64,000 nt of DNA from Strigops habroptila (Eukaryota; Chordata; Aves; Psittaciformes; Psittacidae), in the NCBI RefSeq assembly GCF_004027225.2, contig NC_044298.2, positions 1,399,583 through 1,463,582 of the forward strand. Direction: 5' to 3'. Made by a program: the position numbers and the translations under genes. Numbering within the stretch: position 1 is the first letter of the stretch; every line of letters starts with the position of its first letter. The notes beneath the pieces are model-generated. The model made no database searches, had not been told where the DNA came from, and saw nothing but the letters and a program-made list of their open reading frames with translations. Of this stretch, positions 57,586 to 64,000 are shown in pieces.

Positions 57586-57898
57586 GTGAGGTACAACCGC
57601 CTTTTCCCACTCTTTTTCTCCTGTTCTCCTCTGTCTTCCAGATTTACTCAGCTCCTTTCTCTTTGCTTGTGTTCCTGAGTCTTGGGTCCTTGCAACCACA
57701 ATGGGAGGTGGGGGACAACTTTTTTCAGGGAATGTTTCAGGATGGGGTGTCTTTGATCTCTCTTCCTCCCTATTGAGGCTGTCCCTGCTCCCCAGCCTGT
57801 GCCTTTGCTCTGAGCGAGCAGGCTGTCAGGCTGCCCCTCACACGCTGCCTGTGCTTTGGCTGCCCTCTCTCTCGCAGGTCCACCTCCACCCCAAAGCC

Positions 57899-58195
57899 AT
57901 GTCCTGCTACGACCTGTGCCGTCCCTGTGGGCCAACCCCACTGGCCAACAGCTGCAACGAGCCCTGTGTCAGGCAATGCCAGGACTCCCGCGTGGTGATC
58001 CAGCCCTCTCCCGTGGTGGTGACCCTGCCCGGACCCATCCTCAGCTCCTTCCCCCAGAACACCGCCGTGGGATCCTCCACCTCCGCTGCCGTTGGCAGCA
58101 TCCTGAGTGAGGAGGGAGTGCCCATCAACTCCGGGGGCTTCAGCCTCTCTGGCCTTGGTGGCCGCTACTGCGGCAGAAGGAGCCAGCCCTGGTAA
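57899..58195 (+). CDS. Feather beta-keratin gene 6, 98 aa, C-terminal Trp
   Basis: Same protein as genes 5 and 7, with [28 protein letters not shown] and the RRSQPW end. The acceptor CTCGCAG ends at 57877. In this copy the CT-run length before the acceptor leaves an open frame from the intron (ATG at 57701) into the keratin frame, so an intron-retaining transcript would encode a 164-residue form; I regard that as chance. The poly(A) signal is ATTAAA at 58616-58621. Confidence 0.96.
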   Translation: MSCYDLCRPCGPTPLANSCNEPCVRQCQDSRVVIQPSPVVVTLPGPILSSFPQNTAVGSSTSAAVGSILSEEGVPINSGGFSLSGLGGRYCGRRSQPW

Positions 58196-59414
58196 AGCCG
58201 CGATGGATGTCCAGTGAGTGCATCGACCAGGAAGACCAAAGCCAGGTGCCGGACTGAGGACATTGCTGCTGGCCAGGCTTCCCAGATCGGTTGAGCATCG
58301 TCGTTCCCTCCTGCAAAGGGGGGTGGGAAGCAAGGTGCCGGCCTGTGCTGTCTGGAAACGTGTCCAGCTGATGTCTTCCCCTTCTCCTGCTTTCCTCTCC
58401 GCATCATGAGTCCCTGTTGTCTCCTGCTGTCCTGTGCCACGGGTTCATCCTGAAGCAAGCGGAGAGGGTCTCTCATCACCACTCTCTCCCAGTGTGTGTT
58501 GGAGGAAGATGTGTGTACCATTGCTGTGGAAAGGTGCCTGACTGTCAGGTGCCCTTGTAGCAGCCTGGACATTGTCTCTTCCAGGATTCACTGCTTTGTT
58601 TCTCTCTTTAGACTCATTAAAGTTTATGCTGCATTGTAGCTTGAGTCTCCTTGTGTTCCTTCCCTCCTGGGATGCCCAGTCAAACCGTGCGGAGTGTAAT
58701 GGGATGCCCGGGCAATCTGTCCAAGGGTAAATGGGATGCCTTGGAGGGAGAAAGAGTGGGTGGATAAGGGTCAGGGGTAGACCAGCTTTGTACCTGGGCA
58801 AGCTGACTACACTCAAGGGCTATGGGCATTGAAAGAGACATGGGGCGTGTTGTCTTTTCTGAACGTACAGAGGCTGGCACGGGGCTCTGTCGGGGGACAT
58901 GTGAACCGCAAGCGAGTTTGGGTACTGGATTCCGCTGGAGTAGGCATGATGACAATGACCTGCTGGAAGACGTTTCTATGCAGGCTAAGAGCCACCCGCC
59001 CAACACTCTGACTGTATGTTAACACTCACAAGATGCCCTTGCCCTTGCCCCCGCCCCCTCCAAGCCATTTGTGTAAATCCTGGTAGTGGAGAGAGTGCCA
59101 ACGGAGTTGAAGGGAAGCTGTTGGCCAGGGCAACTGTGTCAATTGAGATGTGACCTCTCTTCTGGATTTTTCCACATTTGGGAAGGGTTTTCTCAAGGGC
59201 ATGTAAAAGTTGTAGGAGAGGGCTCTGTGCACGCCGGACTCATCTAAAAGAGATTGCAGTGTTGTTACCTGCTGGAAAGCCTGTGGAGGGGGAGCGGGGA
59301 GCAGGAAAAGCATCTTTGCCCCACCTCGAGCAGTCTTGTGGTCAAAAGCATTGCCGTGTCCTTCTGTGTGTTACTGTGTCTGAAGGGAAGGCACGCTGCG
59401 GCAGATGTGCTGTG

Positions 59415-59507
59415 AGTCATAGAACGGTTTGGTTTCCAAGGGATATTAGAGATCATGTAGTTTGACCCTCCTGCTAAAAGCTGGGACAACTTCCACTAAA
59501 TCCTCCA
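59415..59507 (-). mobile_element. CR1 LINE 3' fragment in the gene 6-7 spacer
   Basis: Copy of the insertion at 56369-56461, carried along by the 3.04-kb tandem duplication. Confidence 0.85.
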
Positions 59508-60563
59508 GAAATCGCACTCAGGTGCTGCGCAGGATGTGACTGGAGAGGTATGAAACAGCAATGCTTTTGTCCTTTTGACCATGCCCCAGGCTGGGAAGAC
59601 TGAGGGAGTGGTACCCCACCATCTCAATTCTCAGTCCCTCCATCACATGCAAGGAAAACTTTGTGTTGCTGCTTCAGGTAGAGCAGGAGGTGCCTGTTGT
59701 GTCGAGCTCCTCTGATTGTCCTTTCAATCATTCCCGGACTCTGCTGACAGCTGAGCAGGGTTGTGTCCCCTGTGGAAATCCTGCCAAGTACTTGGTCATG
59801 CCTGGTGTGCATCCATCTGCGTGGCTAATCAGAAGTGGTGGCAAAGACATGGGCAGGAAAAAGGACATCTATTGATTGGCCAGGTCAGGCATTGGTCCCC
59901 CGGGTGTGTCCAGCTTTGCCCATGGTCTCCAGCAAAGAGTGTTGGGAGGGCAATAGCCTTGGATCTTAAGCACTGGTACTCTGCTGTTAAAGGTGGGTGG
60001 CGATGAGGGAGAGAAGGAAGATGGCAAAAGAGGCAGAACAACTTCTGCTGAGTTCAAAGCTCGGTCTCAGAGAGAGTGTCTAAACCCCAGAGCAGAGGTG
60101 CCCTGCCTAGAAAGGCGATGCCTAACGCAGAGAGCGTGAGCATAGCACAAGAGCGAGCGGCTGATGGAGCCGACCCTTGTGTGTGGATGTCCAGGCTGAA
60201 GGCTCAAGGTTATGAAGAGACTGGCCGCATGCATCAGGAAACACTTTAAAGGGAGGCCCCGCAGGGCAAGCGTCTGGCTTCACCTGGTGAGGTAGGAGAC
60301 TGCTCATCACTGGCTGCATCATCTGCCTGTGCTGACGTGTCATTTCCCCTGGAAAAGTTAGGGCTCTAATAGTGTCAGTTGAAAGGAGCCTGTGTAGCTG
60401 AATGGACAAGTCATGAACAGGGAAATGTAAAGGAAGTGTTGCAGGGAACATTAAGAACAGTTCCTATTTCTTTAATTGTGATGCTTTGCATGGAAGACGA
60501 GCTTCTTGGTAAACACATTCCATACTCAAAGGGTGCCTCTGGGCCTGGGGCAGTCTGGACCAG

Positions 60564-60631
60564 TATAAAAGCCAGTCGAACTGCAGGCTCCCTCATCCAC
60601 TTCTCTTGCCTTCTCCTCCTTGGTGAACAAG
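60564..60631 (+). promoter_or_regulatory. TATA box and non-coding exon 1, feather keratin gene 7
   Basis: TATAAAA at 60564-60570; exon 1 ends at 60631. GTAAACA at 60509-60515, 55 bp upstream of TATA. Confidence 0.92.
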
Positions 60632-60942
60632 GTGAGGTACAACCGCCTTTTCCCACTCTTTTTCTCCTGTTCTCCTCTGTCTTCCAGATTTACTCAGCTC
60701 CTTTCTCTTTGCTTGTGTTCCTGAGTCTTGGGTCCTTGCAACCACAATGGGAGGTGGGGGACAACTTTTTTCAGGGAATGTTTCAGGATGGGATGTCTTT
60801 GATCTCTCTTCCTCCCTATTGAGGCTGTCCCTGCTCCCCAGCCTGTGCCTTTGCTCTGAGCGAGCAGGCTGTCAGGCTGCCCCTCACACGCTGCCTGTGC
60901 TTTGGCTGCCCTCTCTCCCAGGTCCACCTCCACCCCAAAGCC

Positions 60943-61239
60943 ATGTCCTGCTACGACCTGTGCCGTCCCTGTGGGCCAACCCCACTGGCCAACAGCTGCA
61001 ACGAGCCCTGTGTCAGGCAATGCCAGGACTCCCGCGTGGTGATCCAGCCCTCTCCCGTGGTGGTGACCCTGCCCGGACCCATCCTCAGCTCCTTCCCCCA
61101 GAACACCGCCGTGGGATCCTCCACCTCCGCTGCCGTTGGCAGCATCCTGAGTGAGGAGGGAGTGCCCATCAACTCCGGGGGCTTCAGCCTCTCTGGCCTT
61201 GGTGGCCGCTACTGCGGCAGAAGGAGCCAGCCCTGGTAA
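60943..61239 (+). CDS. Feather beta-keratin gene 7, 98 aa, C-terminal Trp
   Basis: Protein identical to genes 5 and 6. The acceptor is TCTCCCAG (ends at 60921), as in genes 1-4, instead of the CTCGCAG of genes 5 and 6. That suggests local exchange between copies around the exon boundary. The poly(A) signal is ATTAAA at 61662-61667. Last complete gene in the window. Confidence 0.96.
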   Translation: MSCYDLCRPCGPTPLANSCNEPCVRQCQDSRVVIQPSPVVVTLPGPILSSFPQNTAVGSSTSAAVGSILSEEGVPINSGGFSLSGLGGRYCGRRSQPW

Positions 61240-61715
61240 AGCCGCGATGGATGTCCAGTGAGTGCATCGACCAGGAAGACCAAAGCCAGGTGCCGGACTG
61301 AGGACATTGCTGCTGGCCAGGCTTCCCAGATCGGTTGAGCATCGTCGTTCCCTCCTGCAAAGGGGGGTGGGAAGCAAGGTGCCGGCCTGTGCTGTCTGGA
61401 AACGTGTCCAGCTGATGTCTTCCCCTTCTCCTGCTTTCCTCTCCGCATCATGAGTCCCTGTTGTCTCCTGCTGTCCTGTGCCACGGGTTCATCCTGAAGC
61501 AAGCGGAGAGGGTCCTCCTCATCACCACTCTCTCCCAGTGTGTGTTGGAGGAAGATGTGTGTACCATTGCTGTGGAAAGGTGCCTGACTGTCAGGTGCCC
61601 TTGTAGCAGCCTGGACATTGTCTCTTCCAGGATTCACTGCTTTGTTTCTCTCTTTAGACTCATTAAAGTTTATGCTGCATTGTAGCTTGAGTCTCCTCGT
61701 GTTCCTTCCCTCCTT

Positions 61716-63580
61716 GTATGCCCAGGGAAGTTTTCCAGGCAAAAATGGGATGCTATACAGGGGAAAGGTGTGAGTGAAGGGGTGTCGTATTTTACATCTT
61801 TCTTGGGAGATTGGGATGCTGTGTTCAGCTGAAATTGTCACTTGGATGGCATAATTCATTGCATGTGATACCACCTTTTCAAAGTCACGCACATCTCTTT
61901 GTCCTGAACAAAAGACTTGTGTCTCTCATCAAACCCCTTCAATTCTTTCCATGGCCAGTAGATGTGTGTGGCATGTTCAGATGTCAAAGAAACAGTAACC
62001 CACCACTTCTGGCCCCAGACCATCTCTACATGCTCCTCAGGCCCCTTTCTGAAGTATATAGCTGTTAGGCCTGTAGAGTCACTGCTTGGGAGTGTACATG
62101 ACTTGTTGCCCATGAAGCTGTAGTGGAGTCCCTCTCTGTCTCTTGTACACCAGAAGATGAAATGAAGAAATCCTTCAGGGTGCAGCCATTGTGTCTTTTT
62201 CCAATTCTGCCCTGAACTGCAAGTCCACTGAGATCAGGGAGGGAAATCTTGCCCATGCATGGAGTTGGCATGTAGGTGGTGTGGCCTACTCCACTGAGAT
62301 ATAGCAGTTGCTCCTGGAACTGGTGATCTAGGAGATGACAAGTTGCCCGTCCCTTCCTGCTTCATCCTCTAGTCTTGCACAGTTGATGCTTCATCCTTTG
62401 GCCCCCCGTCCTGCTTCAGGCAGTTATGGGCACATCTTGTGCTGTGCCATATGTGATGGGAACACCTACAGCGCCTTTCCCCATAACTAAAGCCCTATCT
62501 TCTCTGAATGAAAGCTGCTGTCAGCAGCCCTGCTGTTCCCTCTTGTGCAGGAAGGCCCTCGGGGGATGCACTGTCCACCAAAACTCATGAGCTCTGTGCT
62601 GACAGCAGAAACAAGGTGGGCTGAAAAGATCATACCAGGGAGGGAAGGCATCATTAGCTGCATGTGATCAGAGGGAGCAGGATGCAGCAGGGCACTGGTG
62701 TCTTTGAGCAGACCCTCACCACGGGCATTGAATGTGGGAATATGAAGGTCTGGTAGGAGACCCTACCCATGGATTTTCTGGGGCAGGGATAGGATTGAAA
62801 GGATGCTTAGAAGAAAGGACAGATTTTGCACATATACAATGAATGTAAGCTTGTTCTCTTGAAGGAAAAGTCCCTCCCCCTGACTGCGGTAATAGATGGA
62901 GTTGGTGTGCTGTGTCCCAGGTGCAGAGGAGATTTCTTCTTCTTGCACATTAGTGGCCTGAGTGCAGGAACTCCCAGGCCAACGGCCGTGATGAGCCTCA
63001 CCTGGGGCCTCTCAGTCCTCCTACTCCCCTTTAACCCAGGGCCTTACTTAAGCTCTGTACTGAGCCCTTCTCCTTTTCTTCAGCTTAGCAGCAGGAGTGT
63101 AAGCTTCCTGCTCTTTAGCACATTTGTGTATGCCTGACCATGATCCCCTTGATCCAGACCCGAAGTTGTGGATGGAATTCCCAGCCTGTGCTTGACTCTG
63201 TCTGGTTGTTGTGGCCCTGGTCAGCAACTGATGAGCTTTATGGCCCAGGTTACTATACCGGGATCTGCTTCTGGTGTGTGGAGTGACTGTGTTGCCTGAT
63301 GTCAGTCCTGCTTCATCACCAGGAGCTTGATGGTTGACCTGGACTGTGGGCTGCACCCGTCCACTGTCTGTGCATTTTCCTTGCTCAGGTACTGTGCAAT
63401 AGAATCATTTTTATACTTCTGTGTCATGTTTCATGTAATAATTTTGGCCTCTGATATTGTCACTTGAAAGGAGGCTTGTTGCTGAATGGGTACGTCACAA
63501 ACAGGGAAATGAAAAGGCTGCGTTGCAAGGAATGTAAGCACTGTCCTCATTTCTTTAATTGTGGTGGTTTGCATGCAAGA
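61716..63580. other. Spacer between feather genes 7 and 8 (type B)
   Basis: Related to the spacer after gene 4: nearly identical from 62597 to 63387 against 52395-53192, and more distantly from 61735 to 62560. After 63390 it joins the upstream block of gene 8. No gene seen. Confidence 0.75.
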
Positions 63581-63646
63581 TGAGCTTGTTGGTAAACACT
63601 TTACATGAGCAAAGGGTGTCTCTGGGCCTGGGGCTGTCTGGGCCAA

Positions 63647-64000
63647 TATAAAAGTCAGCCCAACAGCAGGCTCCCTCATCCACTTCACTTGCCTTGCCTT
63701 CCTTGGAGAACAAGGTGAGCTGCAAGTGTCTTTGCCTCCTATCTTGCTCTCCTCTTTCTTTTTTGGCCTTGATTGTGCCTTAGCCTTTTGGTAGCTTTTG
63801 CTGGGAGCCATTTTCCTTGATCCTGTTCTCTGTGTTTCTTCCTCTTGTTTTCCACTTGGGGGAGGTGGAAGAAGGTCTTACACTTTTTCTGTGCCTCCTT
63901 GGGAACTGCAGTTCCTGAGGCTCTCTTCCTCCATACTGAGGCTCTTTGCCACTGTACACAGGCATCCTAGCTCCCCAGCCTGTACCTTTGCTCTTGCCAA
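63647..64000 (+). other. Feather beta-keratin gene 8, 5' part only (promoter, exon 1, most of the intron)
   Basis: TATAAAA at 63647-63653, GTAAACA at 63592-63598 (55 bp upstream), exon 1 ending at 63714 (ACAAG|GTGAGC). The intron continues to the window end. Its last bases (CTCCCCAGCCTGTACCTTTG) match the conserved stretch that lies 65-95 bp before exon 2 in the other genes, so the coding exon should start about 75 bp beyond the window. The upstream promoter block differs slightly (GGCCAATATAAAAG). Confidence 0.88.

Larger units (their letters stand above)
54390..61700. repeat. 3.04-kb tandem array carrying feather genes 5, 6 and 7
   Basis: Matching positions lie 3040 and 3046 bp apart (for example the CDS starts 54859, 57899, 60943). 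Promoter, intron, CDS, 3' end and, between genes, the whole spacer are nearly identical, with only scattered base changes and small indels. The similarity ends about 20-30 bp after the poly(A) region of gene 7, near 61715. Confidence 0.95.

Noticed and set aside
57701-57898. In-frame extension of feather gene 6 into its intron (164-aa form)
   Set aside because: It depends on the CT-run length just before the acceptor, is absent in most copies, and the conserved splice sites remove it.
60694-61377. Long open frames antisense to the feather keratins (up to 227 aa) repeated at every copy
   Set aside because: They mirror the GC-rich, repeat-biased coding exon, contain no known domain and have no promoter or splice signals. 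The same happens opposite the claw genes.
1-64000. tRNA, rRNA or other structured RNA genes
   Set aside because: I saw no convincing cloverleaf, internal promoter boxes or rRNA-like sequence on reading both strands; a dedicated scan was not possible.

Overview
The window is bird genomic DNA from a beta-keratin (corneous beta protein, CBP) cluster. The evidence is short genes with an untranslated first exon and a whole coding sequence in exon 2, the proline-rich CBP core (around [14 protein letters not shown] or [14 protein letters not shown]), 98-residue feather-keratin proteins, CR1 LINE tails and avian-type solo LTRs. Feather keratins make this Aves; the species cannot be fixed from sequence alone. 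Claw-type, keratinocyte-like and feather-type genes side by side resemble the epidermal differentiation complex cluster known from chicken chromosome 25 (established knowledge, not shown here).

Layout. (1) 1-13990: a 5.6-kb segment in tandem, two full units and a third partial one. Each unit carries a head-to-head pair of claw-type genes (minus then plus) about 1.15 kb apart between TATA boxes; units 1 and 2 also carry a solo LTR. Unit 2 is clean. Both genes of unit 1 are frame-disrupted by small length differences spread over the first 3.2 kb, coding or not, which looks more like consensus error than decay. In unit 3 the minus gene is intact but the plus gene has lost nearly all of its coding sequence. 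(2) 14-31 kb: two divergent single-copy CBP genes on the minus strand with long introns (about 1.9 and 1.6 kb), in AT-rich DNA with many CR1 fragments. (3) 31.6-32.3 kb: an intron-lacking, 3'-truncated copy of the 5' part of HTRA1 mRNA joined to a CR1 3' end. (4) 32.3-39.9 kb: no gene recognised. (5) 39.9-64 kb: eight feather-keratin genes, all plus and head-to-tail; the eighth is cut by the window end before its coding exon. Genes 5-7 are near-identical 3.04-kb tandem copies with identical proteins.

All these genes make small structural proteins that assemble into the filament-matrix corneous material of claw, scale, skin and feather. They share one promoter layout: the TATA box lies 66-67 nt before the exon-1 splice donor in every gene, whichever subfamily. 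Feather genes 3-8 also share a forkhead-type GTAAACA core close upstream of TATA, at a near-fixed distance in five of them. The spacers form a mosaic of two types, and transposon insertions present in one copy and absent from its paralogues date the duplications relative to one another.
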